Shown: piece after piece, positions 1-7,991 of the stretch
Numbering within the stretch: position 1 is the first letter of the stretch
Layout: every line of letters starts with the position of its first letter
DNA from: Niallia endozanthoxylica
GTDB lineage: Bacteria; Bacillota; Bacilli; Bacillales; Cytobacillaceae
Assembly (NCBI RefSeq): GCF_008710145.1
Contig: NZ_VYKL01000015.1
Location: forward strand, 62,001 to 126,000
Length of the DNA stretch: 64,000 nucleotides
Direction of reading: 5' to 3'
Program-made: the position numbers and the translations under genes
The notes under the pieces: model-generated
What the model was told of the DNA's origin: nothing
What the model saw: the letters and a program-made list of their open reading frames with translations, nothing else
Database searches by the model: none

Positions 1-497
1 AAGCCTTTTGAACGTAACTCCTGAATGATTTTTACTCCTTGAACCTGGTTTGCATCATCTTTCGATTGTGTCGGGTAAATAGGTCCAACTCCGAAATAAT
101 CTGCCCCCATTCTTAGTCCTGAATTCGCTTCGGTAGAATTATGCACGGACACTCCTAGTATTTTACTTCCTATTTTCTCCCGAACCAGATTAACTGGCTC
201 ATCTTCCTGCCCAATGTGTACACCGTCAGCATTGATTGCCAGAGCTAGATCGATATCATCATTGACAATAAAAGGAACCTCTGCTTTTTGGCAGATAAAC
301 TGCAGCTCTTCAGCTAACGTATATTTTTCCTCGCCAACTAATGAACCCCTTCCTTTTTCACGGAATTGAAAGCAGGTGACACCACCCCGTATAGCTTCTG
401 TTAATACCTCACTTGGTCTTCTCTTTGTATTAAGAGAGCCCATGATAAAATATAACGCTAAAGCATTTCTTAACCTATCATGGTTCGTTATTTTCAT
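1..497 (-). CDS. thiE: Thiamine-phosphate synthase, partial (runs off left edge)
   Basis: Joins HMP pyrophosphate to thiazole phosphate to make thiamine monophosphate in the cytoplasm. The visible 165 N-terminal residues read MKITNHDRLRNALALYFIMG at the start and contain the ThiE barrel motifs: FQFREKG near residues 42-48 (pyrophosphate binding), VPFIVNDDIDLALAINADG near 75-92, VHIGQEDE next, and GADYFGVGPIYPTQSKDD near 137-154. About 50 C-terminal residues lie outside the window. Its ATG overlaps the thiD stop in an ATGA arrangement, so the two are translationally coupled. It is the third gene of the TPP-riboswitch operon thiM-thiD-thiE. Confidence 0.93.
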   Translation of the reverse strand, partial: MKITNHDRLRNALALYFIMGSLNTKRRPSEVLTEAIRGGVTCFQFREKGRGSLVGEEKYTLAEELQFICQKAEVPFIVNDDIDLALAINADGVHIGQEDEPVNLVREKIGSKILGVSVHNSTEANSGLRMGADYFGVGPIYPTQSKDDANQVQGVKIIQELRSKG

Positions 498-1300
498 ATT
501 TTAACTCCTGTTCTTCTTTTGAATGCCCAATGATTTGTCGGTCCATGTCCGCTTCCTAACTTTAAATCTTCTTCAATTGCTGCCGTAATAAAACTTTTTG
601 CAATCTTTACTGATTCGTAGACAGATAGTCCTTTTGCAAGGCCAGCGGTAATGGCAGCTGAAAATGTACAGCCTGTCCCATGCGTATTCTTTGTCGGAAT
701 CCGCTTGCTTGTAAATGTATAAGTGTCCTTCCCGTCAAATAATAAATCCACCGATTCATTTGACTCATGACCATGGCCGCCTTTAATGATGACATTTTTT
801 ACACCAAGACGAATCAATTCTTTGGCAGCCGCTATTTTATCCTCTTCCGTATGAATAGTAACACCCGTTAAATCCTCCGCCTCCGGGATATTAGGCGTAA
901 CAATATAAGCACAAGGAAGCAAAAGTTCTTTAACCGCTGTGATAGCTTCCTGCTGCAGTAACGGTGCACCGCCTTTTGCAATCATGACAGGGTCCACAAC
1001 AACTTTTTCCCAGCCATATAAACGAATTTTTTCTGCCACTGTTTTGATGATTTCAGATGAGAACAGCATACCTGTTTTCAATGCATCTACACCGAGGTCT
1101 TGCGCAACAGAGTCAATTTGAGAAGCGATTATTTCTTTCGGAATTGGCTGAACCCCTTGGACACCTAATGTATTTTGGGCTGTAACCGCTGTAATGGCGG
1201 TCATTCCAAAAACGTCCAATTCTTGAAAGGTTTTTAAATCTGCTTGAATGCCTGCACCGCCCCCGCTATCAGAACCAGCAATTGTTAGTGATGTAAACAT
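494..1300 (-). CDS. thiD: Hydroxymethylpyrimidine/phosphomethylpyrimidine kinase ThiD
   Basis: Phosphorylates HMP and then HMP phosphate with ATP to give HMP pyrophosphate for thiamine synthesis. The 268-residue ribokinase-fold protein shows the substrate-binding motif AGSDSGGGAGIQADLKTF near residues 8-25 and the C-terminal anion-hole motif HGTGCTFSAAI with the catalytic Cys/Gly loop. I chose the ATG at 1300 because a GGAGG sits just upstream; a longer in-frame reading would start inside the thiM tail and lacks a ribosome site. It begins 10 bp after the thiM stop and overlaps thiE by 4 bp. Length and motifs fit ThiD rather than pyridoxal kinase, although small related kinases are often confused. 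Confidence 0.94.
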   Translation of the reverse strand: MFTSLTIAGSDSGGGAGIQADLKTFQELDVFGMTAITAVTAQNTLGVQGVQPIPKEIIASQIDSVAQDLGVDALKTGMLFSSEIIKTVAEKIRLYGWEKVVVDPVMIAKGGAPLLQQEAITAVKELLLPCAYIVTPNIPEAEDLTGVTIHTEEDKIAAAKELIRLGVKNVIIKGGHGHESNESVDLLFDGKDTYTFTSKRIPTKNTHGTGCTFSAAITAGLAKGLSVYESVKIAKSFITAAIEEDLKLGSGHGPTNHWAFKRRTGVKI

Positions 1301-1310
1301 ATGAACCTCC

Positions 1311-2117
1311 TTATATTGTATAAAATGATCCGTATAAATCGATTTCTGATGAAGAAACAAGGGAGAGCTGGTTTATAAATTCTATCTGAAAACTTCCAGG
1401 CCCTTGTTCATCCGTTTTATTTGCTGCAATTTCGGCTGCAACCCCATAAAAAATAAGTGCAGCTGTTGCAGCATCCAGGTGATTTTTTTCAACAGCTGCA
1501 AACGCTCCGACAACAGCGGATAACAAACAGCCAGTACCGGTTACTTTTGTCAAGATAGGATGACCGTTATGAACGACATTTGTTAACATGCCATTACTGA
1601 TCACATCTTCCTTCCCTGTCACAACGACTACCGTATTAAGCCTTTTCGCTGCATTTGCGGCAAGCGTCAAAACATCTCCTTTCATATTTCCTGCATCAAC
1701 GCCTTTTATTTCCCATTTTTCTCCGATTAGATTAGCTATTTCAGCCGCATTGCCGCGGATAATTGAAAACTTAACTTCCTGAAGCAATCTTTGGGCAGCT
1801 TGAGTCCGATAGGAAGTCGCACCCACTCCAACAGGATCTAAAATAACAGGAGTCTCGCTCTCATTTGCTGATTTCCCGGCAGTAATCATTGCTTCAACTG
1901 ACTCCCGATTCAATGTTCCCATATTTAAAACGACTGCTGCTGCAGCCTTAGCCATTTCAGCTGCCTCTTCAACAGCATCTGCCATTACTGGAGATGCCCC
2001 GAGTGCCAACAGCCCATTGGCTGAAAAATTCGCAACCACAATATTGGTAATATTATGTATAAGCGGATTTGTTTCTTTCACACGTTTTAACAAGGCATAT
2101 ACTTTTCCCTTTTCCAT
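1311..2117 (-). CDS. thiM: Hydroxyethylthiazole kinase ThiM
   Basis: Salvages the thiazole half of thiamine by phosphorylating hydroxyethylthiazole. The 268-residue protein has the ThiM N-terminal signature [20 protein letters not shown] near residues 19-38, [10 protein letters not shown] near 42-51, LDPVGVGAT near 93-101 and the ATP-site motif [16 protein letters not shown] near 192-207. A GGGGGAGAG stretch precedes its ATG. It is the first gene of thiM-thiD-thiE and lies directly downstream of a TPP riboswitch with its own terminator, so its transcription should stop when thiamine pyrophosphate is plentiful. The set is a salvage plus coupling module; no thiazole synthesis genes (thiG, thiS, thiO) are in view. 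Confidence 0.94.
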   Translation of the reverse strand: MEKGKVYALLKRVKETNPLIHNITNIVVANFSANGLLALGASPVMADAVEEAAEMAKAAAAVVLNMGTLNRESVEAMITAGKSANESETPVILDPVGVGATSYRTQAAQRLLQEVKFSIIRGNAAEIANLIGEKWEIKGVDAGNMKGDVLTLAANAAKRLNTVVVVTGKEDVISNGMLTNVVHNGHPILTKVTGTGCLLSAVVGAFAAVEKNHLDAATAALIFYGVAAEIAANKTDEQGPGSFQIEFINQLSLVSSSEIDLYGSFYTI

Positions 2118-2151
2118 GTTTCTCTCCCCCTATTCATCTTTTGTTGAAAAT

Positions 2152-2182
2152 AAAAAAGCCAGACCCATGATGGACCTGACTT
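2152..2182 (-). terminator. TPP-riboswitch terminator
   Basis: On the minus strand an imperfect AGTCAGGTCC / GGGTCTGGCT stem is followed by a run of six T. It sits between the TPP aptamer and the thiM ribosome site, the usual place for an expression-platform terminator. Confidence 0.85.
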
Positions 2183-2206
2183 GTTCGTACAAGAAAGAAA
2201 GTAATC

Positions 2207-2310
2207 GACTTCCTACTTTCCTACGCCGGTATAATCCGGATCAGGTCCAAAGGGTTGAAAAACAACATGTTTTTCTCTCAGCCCGCAAAGGTGGGCACCC
2301 CTAGTAGATG
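2207..2310 (-). promoter_or_regulatory. TPP riboswitch (THI element)
   Basis: The minus strand carries the conserved thi-box blocks: GGGGTGCCC...GGGCTGAGA, then ACCTGATCCGGATTATACC and GGCGTAGGAAAG. The closing P1 helix is CTACT (2307-2303) with AGTAG (2217-2213). TPP binding would favour the terminator at 2152-2182 and switch off thiM-thiD-thiE. Confidence 0.96.
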
Positions 2311-2327
2311 TACTAATATTCTCATTT

Positions 2328-2356
2328 ATCATAATACTATACTAAGAGAATGTAAA
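2328..2356 (-). promoter_or_regulatory. Probable promoter of the thi operon
   Basis: Minus strand: TTTACA (2356-2351), a 17-bp spacer, then TATGAT (2333-2328). It fits a vegetative sigma-A promoter starting transcription just before the TPP aptamer. Confidence 0.6.
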
Positions 2357-2413
2357 GAAAGAAATTAAAAAGTATTGTCTATATTTGCACATTAAACATA
2401 TTGCCAACTATTC

Positions 2414-3052
2414 CTATTCGATTTTTCCTTCTTCGACTTTCTCTACGAGCGTAAACATGAGCTCATAAATGGCATTATATGCTTGCAGAATGGTCCAATC
2501 CTCTTTGAAAGTGCTGAGATTATTTACAGAAAAATTTAAATCCCAAAGACCCTCATTGGCGCTAAACATTAAATCAAACGTTGCCTCTTCATACTGTAAG
2601 CTTTCTTTTAAAAAGGTCTTTAGTCCTTTCTCTGACTTTTTCGGTTGTTTCAAACCTAACATAACATCATAATTTCCAAAGACACTGTCCGCTTCAAATG
2701 AAATGGCATCCACTCCAATCATGCTAAACCAAGGTGATTCCATATACATAAATTCATCAATATGATCTTTAAAATACTTTATTGGTTGTTCTAAAAATAC
2801 AGGGGATTCCTCGGCAATAAAATCCTCTGTTTCTTTATTGCCACGTTCAATATAGACGTTATGCTGAAAACGGGATAACGGATCCTGCACAATAAGTGAA
2901 ATAGAAGATTCCATATCTTCTGAGAGCAACCGATGTTTTTTCATATAATCATACTCTACTTTATAAATCTCCACTGTGAATTCATTGACATTAGCCATTC
3001 GCTTTTCAGCTAACAACTTTTCAACATACTGATGCATTTGTTTCCTTAACAT
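2414..3052 (-). CDS. Conserved-type protein of unknown function
   Basis: I do not recognise this protein of about 212 residues. It is acidic and soluble-looking, with no signal peptide or membrane segment. It opens with a basic helix (MLRKQMHQYVEKLLAEKRM), continues with alternating helical and strand-like stretches, and ends in an acidic helix (ELMFTLVEKVEEGKIE). The ATG at 3064 abuts its AAAGG site with no spacer, so I prefer the next ATG at 3052; either is possible. It stands alone between the thi promoter and the aromatic cluster, and I see no clear terminator after it. Codon use resembles the neighbours, which argues for a resident gene. Confidence 0.7.
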   Translation of the reverse strand: MLRKQMHQYVEKLLAEKRMANVNEFTVEIYKVEYDYMKKHRLLSEDMESSISLIVQDPLSRFQHNVYIERGNKETEDFIAEESPVFLEQPIKYFKDHIDEFMYMESPWFSMIGVDAISFEADSVFGNYDVMLGLKQPKKSEKGLKTFLKESLQYEEATFDLMFSANEGLWDLNFSVNNLSTFKEDWTILQAYNAIYELMFTLVEKVEEGKIE

Positions 3053-3185
3053 GAACTTGACCATCCTTTTACTATGTATTTAGTGTTTTTATTTGGAGTT
3101 TATTTCTATCGATAATAATATTGAAGGTTTTGAAATAAAATTGCAAATTCATTAAGAAAAGAGTAGCTTTTAAATAAATTAACGC

Positions 3186-3222
3186 AAAAAATCGAACTGA
3201 AGAAAATTCAGTTCGATTTTTT
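3186..3222 (-). terminator. Terminator of the aromatic-degradation operon
   Basis: A strong stem ATCGAACTGAA / TTCAGTTCGAT with A and T runs on either side lies directly after the tautomerase gene. It could act in both directions. Confidence 0.88.
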
Positions 3223-3232
3223 CAACTAGTCA

Positions 3233-3424
3233 TTATCTTCCTAAATCGGAAGCAGGAACTCCAGCAATTCCCCAATGAGTCTTAGGCATTTCCGTAACTA
3301 ATACGCGAACATTTTGTTTCGGAGCACCAAGAGTTTCTGATACAGTATCTGTAACATTGCTGATTAATTCAGTGATTTTTTCAGGTGGTCTACCTTCCAT
3401 AATGTTAATTTGAATTAATGGCAT
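3233..3424 (-). CDS. 2-hydroxymuconate (4-oxalocrotonate) tautomerase
   Basis: Isomerises 2-hydroxymuconate to 2-oxo-3-hexenedioate in the oxalocrotonate branch of meta-cleavage pathways. The 63-residue protein has the 4-OT hallmarks. After Met removal Pro1 is the catalytic base (PLIQINIMEGR), Arg11 and Arg39 (NVRVLV) are the substrate arginines, and the aromatic at position 50 is Trp where the classic Pseudomonas enzyme has Phe. Members normally form hexamers of about 62 residues, matching this length. It is the last gene of the operon, after the decarboxylase with which it works. The symbol would be xylH, dmpI or praC depending on the pathway named; I give none because the upstream substrate is unknown. 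Confidence 0.92.
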   Translation of the reverse strand: MPLIQINIMEGRPPEKITELISNVTDTVSETLGAPKQNVRVLVTEMPKTHWGIAGVPASDLGR

Positions 3425-3463
3425 AATAATACCCCTTCCCGTTTAAGCATGTTTATCGAAAAA

Positions 3464-4246
3464 TTATTCACCCATAGTGAAAGTAACTTCACCAAGACCG
3501 TCGAATTTACCTGAAACAAAATCTCCAACATTTAACAAGATAGCTCCTGTTAATGCACCAGAAAGGATTAAATCACCCTTCTTAATTTTTTGTCCTTTTC
3601 TAGCAAGCATATTTGCCAAAACAGCGATAGCATTAGCAGGATGTCCTAAAACAGCTGCACCAGCACCTAGGTCTTTAATTTGACCGTTAATAGATAGAGT
3701 AGCACCAACTAAATCAAGATCTAATTCACTAGGCTTTTTCAGCGTATTACCGAAAACAACTCTTGATGTAGAAGCATTATCAGCAATAACATCAGTATGA
3801 GTAAAATTAAAGTTTTCATAGCGGCTGTCAATGATTTCAAGTGCAGGTAAAACATATTCTGTTTTCGCTAATACTTGTGCACCTGTAATTCCAGGTCCTT
3901 CAATATCTTCACCAATTAAGAAAGCAATCTCAGCTTCAACCTTTGGATGGATTTGGAAAGGAACTACTCCTCCGTTATCTACTAACATATAATCAAATAC
4001 ATAACCATAGATAGGCTCGGATACACCCATTTGATCCCATTTAGCCTTACTTGTAAGACCCATTTTAGGTCCAACAATTCTGTGACCTTGATCTAATTTT
4101 GTTTGAACTAGTAATTCTTGGGCTTGGTAAGCCTCTTCAACAGTTAAATCAGGTTTAATTGTTGAAGTTACTTTTACCACTTCACGCTTTTCAACTTCTG
4201 CTGATACTAAATAATCTGTAATCTGTTTAATGATTTCACTTGCCAT
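3464..4246 (-). CDS. 4-oxalocrotonate decarboxylase
   Basis: Decarboxylates 2-oxo-3-hexenedioate to 2-hydroxypenta-2,4-dienoate, using a divalent metal. It belongs to the fumarylacetoacetase-like hydratase/decarboxylase superfamily. It is assigned as the XylI/DmpH type from IVGPKMGLTSKAKWDQMGV, PIYGYVFDYM and the pair ALEIIDSRYENF / VIADNAS, which match decarboxylases better than hydratases. Metal ligands lie in KVEAEIAF. A GGAGG is spaced 2 nt from one ATG and 8 nt from the next, so I take the second (MASEIIKQ). It lies 40 bp upstream of the tautomerase and is a distant paralogue of the hydratase gene before it; the two enzymes usually form a complex. Confidence 0.88.
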   Translation of the reverse strand: MASEIIKQITDYLVSAEVEKREVVKVTSTIKPDLTVEEAYQAQELLVQTKLDQGHRIVGPKMGLTSKAKWDQMGVSEPIYGYVFDYMLVDNGGVVPFQIHPKVEAEIAFLIGEDIEGPGITGAQVLAKTEYVLPALEIIDSRYENFNFTHTDVIADNASTSRVVFGNTLKKPSELDLDLVGATLSINGQIKDLGAGAAVLGHPANAIAVLANMLARKGQKIKKGDLILSGALTGAILLNVGDFVSGKFDGLGEVTFTMGE

Positions 4247-4286
4247 GTTCATTTCCTCCTTGTACTTATCATCTATTTCGTACGTA

Positions 4287-5066
4287 TTATTTAAAATTAA
4301 CGCTAACTTGTCCTAAGTGAGCAAATCTTGCTGTGAATGAATCTCCAGCGTTTGCCACTACCATACCTGAAAGTGCACCTGAAAGGATTACTTCACCTGC
4401 TTTTAAAGTAATATCATAATCAGCTAAACGATTGGCTAACCAAGCTACACATGTTGCAGGATTTCCAAGAGCCGCAGCCCCTACACCTGTATTAACCATT
4501 TCACCATTTTGATATAAAACCATGCCAAGTAACTCAAGGTCAATATCCTCTAACTTTGTTGGTGTACCGCCTAATACATATAAACCTGAAGAAGCATTAT
4601 CTGCTACTGTATCTTGTAACTTAATTTTCCAATCTTGTACACGGCTGTCTACGATTTCTAGCGCTGGAAGTACATAATCAGTTGCCTGAATCACATCAAC
4701 AGCAGTCACGTTAGGCCCTTTTAAGTCTTTTTTCAAGACAAATGCAATTTCACCTTCAATTTTTGGCTGCAACATATCTTTTGTATCAACTGTTCCGCCA
4801 TTTTCCACTACCATGCTATCTAAAAGATGACCATAATCCGGCTCATCAACACCTAACATTTTTTGTACTGCTAAAGAAGTTAAGCCAATTTTCTTTCCGA
4901 CAATAATTTGTCCTTCGGCTAATTTCTTTTTAATATTCTCTAGTTGAATGTAGTATGCCTCATCAACAGTAATCTCTGGATCCACTGTAGTAATCGGGTC
5001 GATGCCTACTTTTGTTTCTTCAGCTTGCGCAAGTTGTGCCGCAAATTTTTCAATTTTACTTGTCAT
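4287..5066 (-). CDS. 2-oxopent-4-enoate (2-hydroxypenta-2,4-dienoate) hydratase
   Basis: Adds water to 2-hydroxypentadienoate to give 4-hydroxy-2-oxovalerate. It is assigned as the XylJ/DmpE/MhpD type by IVGKKIGLTSLAVQKMLGV, PDYGHLLDSM, PKIEGEIAFVLKKDLKGP and DSRVQDWKIKLQDTVADNAS, which read like hydratases and differ from the adjacent decarboxylase in the same places. The first ATG (5075) touches the AAGGG site, so the ATG at 5066 (MTSKIEKF, 9-nt spacing) is preferred. It is separated from the decarboxylase by about 40 bp and from the upstream dehydrogenase by 125 bp containing a 12-bp hairpin. Its product would need an aldolase and an acylating acetaldehyde dehydrogenase; neither is in the window. 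Confidence 0.88.
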   Translation of the reverse strand: MTSKIEKFAAQLAQAEETKVGIDPITTVDPEITVDEAYYIQLENIKKKLAEGQIIVGKKIGLTSLAVQKMLGVDEPDYGHLLDSMVVENGGTVDTKDMLQPKIEGEIAFVLKKDLKGPNVTAVDVIQATDYVLPALEIVDSRVQDWKIKLQDTVADNASSGLYVLGGTPTKLEDIDLELLGMVLYQNGEMVNTGVGAAALGNPATCVAWLANRLADYDITLKAGEVILSGALSGMVVANAGDSFTARFAHLGQVSVNFK

Positions 5067-5134
5067 TTCTATCATCCCTTCTTATGTAAATTTTTAAAAT
5101 AAGCGAATTAATAATATATCTACGAAGATTATGA

Positions 5135-5174
5135 AAATATTGCACGGTCCTTTCTAAATAACCGTGCAATATTT
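5135..5174 (-). other. Intercistronic hairpin between dehydrogenase and hydratase genes
   Basis: A perfect 12-bp stem (ATATTGCACGGT / ACCGTGCAATAT) with a 12-nt loop lies between the two genes. On the minus strand only four T follow it, so it may be a weak terminator or an RNA-stability element that lowers expression of the three downstream genes. Confidence 0.6.
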
Positions 5175-5191
5175 ATCATGGACTTATAAAA

Positions 5192-6679
5192 TTACAGTTT
5201 CACACAAATGTTCGTTAATTCAGTGTAGAATTCCCAGCTGTGAACGCCTCCAACACGGCCAAGACCACTGTCTTTTGTACCACCGAACGGAGTTCTGAAG
5301 TCACGTACGAACCAGCAATTGATATAAGATAATCCAGATTCAACTGATTGTGCTACACGGTGTGCACGACGGATATCGTTTGTCCAGATTGTATTACTTA
5401 ATCCAACACGAGAATCGTTTGCCATTGCAATTACTTCTTCTTCTGTATCAAATGGAATGATAGAAACAACTGGTCCAAAGATTTCCTCACGAGTACAACG
5501 AGCACCATATTCTAGGCCAGTAATAATTGTTGGCTCTACGAAATATCCTTTATCTAATCCTTCAGGACGCTTGCCGCCTGTAACGAAAGTAGCACCTTCT
5601 TCTTCAGCAATTTTAAAATAGCTCATTACTTTATCATAATGTACTTTCGCAACTAATGCCCCTTGGTCGTAATCCAAATCAAATGGGTTACCAACTTTTA
5701 ATTCTCTTGTTTTCGCTGCTAATTTTTCAACAAATTCATCATAGATGGAACGTTGTACAAAAATATTTTCACCGCAGACACAAACTTCACCTTGGTTTGT
5801 AAAGCTTGAACGGATTGTTGTTGCAACTACTTCATCAATATCAACATCGTCGAAGATGATGTTAGGGTTTTTACCGCCTAATTCAAAAGAAAGTTTCTTC
5901 AATGTTTTAGAAGCTTCTTCCATGATCTTAGCACCTGTTGAAACTTGTCCGATAAAACCAATACCTGCGATATCAGGGTGTTTGTTGATCGCACTTCCAG
6001 CACCTTGTCCAAAACCATGAACTAGGTTTACAACTCCGTCTGGAACACCAGCTTCTTTAAGAATTTCCATTAATTTTGTTGCAGTCATTGGCGTTAATTC
6101 AGAAGGCTTAATAACAACTGTACATCCTGCCGCTAATGCTGGAGCCAATTTCCAAGTTAATAGGAATAATGGAAGGTTCCATGGCTGGATTAATCCAACA
6201 ACCCCGATTGGGCGGCGGAAGCCATAGTTAATCGCACCGTGAACTTCATCTTGGAATGCTTCGGTTCCTACAGAAATCATATAGTCAGCAAAGAAATGGA
6301 AGTTTGCTGCTGCACGCGGTGCATCAACGTGACGTGAGAATTTAAGATGCTTACCTGTATCTAATGATTCTAATTGAGCGATTTCTTCTTGTCTTGCTTC
6401 TAAGATATCGCCAACTTTGCGGATAATTTTTGAACGTTCTTGTGTGCTCATTTTACCCCATGGACCTTCTTCAAATGCACGTTTAGCAGCTGCTACAGCT
6501 AAATCAATATCTGCCTTACTTCCTTCAGCAACTGTACCATAAACTTCTTCCGTTACTGGGTTCACATTATTAAATGTCTTTCCGTCTACAGATGGAACAA
6601 ATTTCCCGTCGATAAAATGTAAACAATCAAATGGATCAACTATTTGTTCAACAATTGTATTTTTAGTTTCAACTGACAT
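5192..6679 (-). CDS. 2-hydroxymuconic semialdehyde dehydrogenase (aldehyde dehydrogenase family)
   Basis: Oxidises a ring-cleavage semialdehyde to 2-hydroxymuconate with NAD+, feeding the tautomerase and decarboxylase encoded after it. The 495-residue protein has the full ALDH architecture: QPWNLPLFLLTWKLAPALAAG, KPSELTP for the cofactor, FELGGKNPNIIF with the general-base Glu, and the nucleophilic Cys in NQGEVCVCGENIF near residue 300. EEIFGPVVSIIPF and PFGGTKDSGLGR close the fold. Dehydrogenases with this double-Cys NQGEVC-C motif are typical of the hydroxymuconic/aminomuconic semialdehyde group. It is the first gene of the operon and is divergent from an IclR regulator, so ring-cleavage products are likely inducers. 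Confidence 0.88.
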   Translation of the reverse strand: MSVETKNTIVEQIVDPFDCLHFIDGKFVPSVDGKTFNNVNPVTEEVYGTVAEGSKADIDLAVAAAKRAFEEGPWGKMSTQERSKIIRKVGDILEARQEEIAQLESLDTGKHLKFSRHVDAPRAAANFHFFADYMISVGTEAFQDEVHGAINYGFRRPIGVVGLIQPWNLPLFLLTWKLAPALAAGCTVVIKPSELTPMTATKLMEILKEAGVPDGVVNLVHGFGQGAGSAINKHPDIAGIGFIGQVSTGAKIMEEASKTLKKLSFELGGKNPNIIFDDVDIDEVVATTIRSSFTNQGEVCVCGENIFVQRSIYDEFVEKLAAKTRELKVGNPFDLDYDQGALVAKVHYDKVMSYFKIAEEEGATFVTGGKRPEGLDKGYFVEPTIITGLEYGARCTREEIFGPVVSIIPFDTEEEVIAMANDSRVGLSNTIWTNDIRRAHRVAQSVESGLSYINCWFVRDFRTPFGGTKDSGLGRVGGVHSWEFYTELTNICVKL

Positions 6680-6744
6680 TATTTAGTGTCCTCCTTGATA
6701 ATAAATCATAATTGATTTGTTTTTCTAGAGTAATAATAACGCGC

Positions 6745-6789
6745 TTTTGTTTCATATACAACTACTTAGTTGCTCTATGTGAAACAAAA
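6745..6789. promoter_or_regulatory. Inverted repeat 1 in the iclR/dehydrogenase control region
   Basis: TTTTGTTTCATATACAAC (6745-6762) and GTTGCTCTATGTGAAAC (6769-6785, followed by AAAA) form an imperfect palindrome upstream of the dehydrogenase gene. Its GTTTCATATA half-site recurs in the second repeat at 6910-6944, so it is a probable operator for the adjacent IclR protein. Confidence 0.6.
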
Positions 6790-6909
6790 AAGAAAAAATT
6801 AATAATTTTTTCGATTCTCACTTCTTTAATATTACTTACTTGATGATGAGTTATGCGATAGATTTTACATTTCATCTCTTGTTATTTATACCATTTTCCT
6901 GCTATATTG

Positions 6910-6944
6910 TTTCATATAAAGCAACTGTGTTTATTTATATGAAA
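6910..6944. promoter_or_regulatory. Inverted repeat 2, probable autoregulatory operator of iclR
   Basis: A perfect 11-bp inverted repeat, TTTCATATAAA (6910-6920) and TTTATATGAAA (6934-6944), ends 10 bp before the AGGAGGA ribosome site of the iclR gene. The half-site matches that of the repeat at 6745-6789. Confidence 0.65.
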
Positions 6945-6966
6945 TCAATAACTAGGAGGAATTAAT

Positions 6967-7743
6967 ATGACTCAAACGAATGAAGGAGAAAATTATCTTT
7001 CATCTGTAAAAAACGCTTTGCGCATTTTAAACAGCTTCACTATGGACGAGCCAGAAAAGAAAATTAGTGAAATAGCCTCATCCCTTGGGCTTAATAAAAG
7101 TACAGTAAGCAGAACAATGGCTACACTCGCAAGCGAAGGGTTTGTATTTAAGGATCCTGAAACAAAAACATATCGTTTAGGTTTTTCCATTTTAACCCTA
7201 AGTGGGGTCATCAATAGTAACATGGATATATACCGTGAATCACAGCCTGTTCTTAATAAAATAGTAGAAACGACTGGTGAAACCGCTCACATTTCTATAT
7301 TTGATCAGTTAGAGGTTGTTTATCTGCAAAAAGTTGAATGCAATCACCCGGTTCGATATCTAACACATGTAGGAAAAAGAAATCCTCCTTATTGCACAAG
7401 TTCAGGTAAAGTATTCATGGCTTTCGCTGATGATAAAGTTGTCGAGGCCATTATTGAAAATGGATTACAAAAATACACAAAAAACACCATTACTGATCCA
7501 GATAAATTGAAGGCTCATCTAAAAGAAATAAGAGAAAAAGGGTTTGCCTATAGTTTCGAAGAATTTTCAGAAGGCGTTGTTACAATTGCAGCACCTATTT
7601 ATGACTATACTGGAAAAGTAATTGCATCGCTTTCAATTGTTGGACCGAAGCAAAGAATCAGCCAACAAAAGATTCCATCATTTGCCAAAAAGATCATTAG
7701 TTCTAGTTTGGAAATTTCACGGAATATGGGGTATAAAAAATAA
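6967..7743 (+). CDS. IclR-family transcriptional regulator
   Basis: A 258-residue DNA-binding regulator. Residues 10-65 form the IclR winged helix (SVKNALRILNSF, EKKISEIASSLGLNKSTVSR with its recognition helix, LASEGFVFKDPETKTYRLG). Residues 80-250 are the effector-binding domain, with typical segments ETAHISIFD, RYLTHVGKRNPPYCTSSGKVFMAF and GFAYSFEEFSEGVVTIAAPI, then SLSIVGPKQRI. It diverges from the ring-cleavage operon across 287 bp holding two related inverted repeats. It is therefore the obvious local regulator and probably self-regulated. IclR proteins of aromatic pathways can be activators or repressors and the sequence does not decide which. The start is the ATG after AGGAGGA. Confidence 0.9.
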   Translation: MTQTNEGENYLSSVKNALRILNSFTMDEPEKKISEIASSLGLNKSTVSRTMATLASEGFVFKDPETKTYRLGFSILTLSGVINSNMDIYRESQPVLNKIVETTGETAHISIFDQLEVVYLQKVECNHPVRYLTHVGKRNPPYCTSSGKVFMAFADDKVVEAIIENGLQKYTKNTITDPDKLKAHLKEIREKGFAYSFEEFSEGVVTIAAPIYDYTGKVIASLSIVGPKQRISQQKIPSFAKKIISSSLEISRNMGYKK

Positions 7744-7941
7744 GGATGTACCGCGAGAAAAAAATATGTAATGAATAACCTTCCTCATCGTATCAAATCT
7801 ATGATAAGTCGTAAAGATTCAAATGTAGTATTTTGGCGAAATTCATTAAAAATCACCATAATATTTGACGAAAATTAGCTGATATTTGCTTTTTCATTAG
7901 TTTCTATGTGAAAAACAACCACGTAATTATTTTCTTAAAAT

Positions 7942-7991
7942 AATAATACAAAAAGGACACCTAGCTAGCTAAGTGTCCTTTTTGTATTATT
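7942..7991. terminator. Bidirectional terminator between iclR and the MIP18-type gene
   Basis: A near-perfect palindrome (AATAATACAAAAAGGACAC and its complement around CTAGCTAGCT) lies between convergent genes; the stop codon of the minus-strand gene lies within its right arm. Confidence 0.88.
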
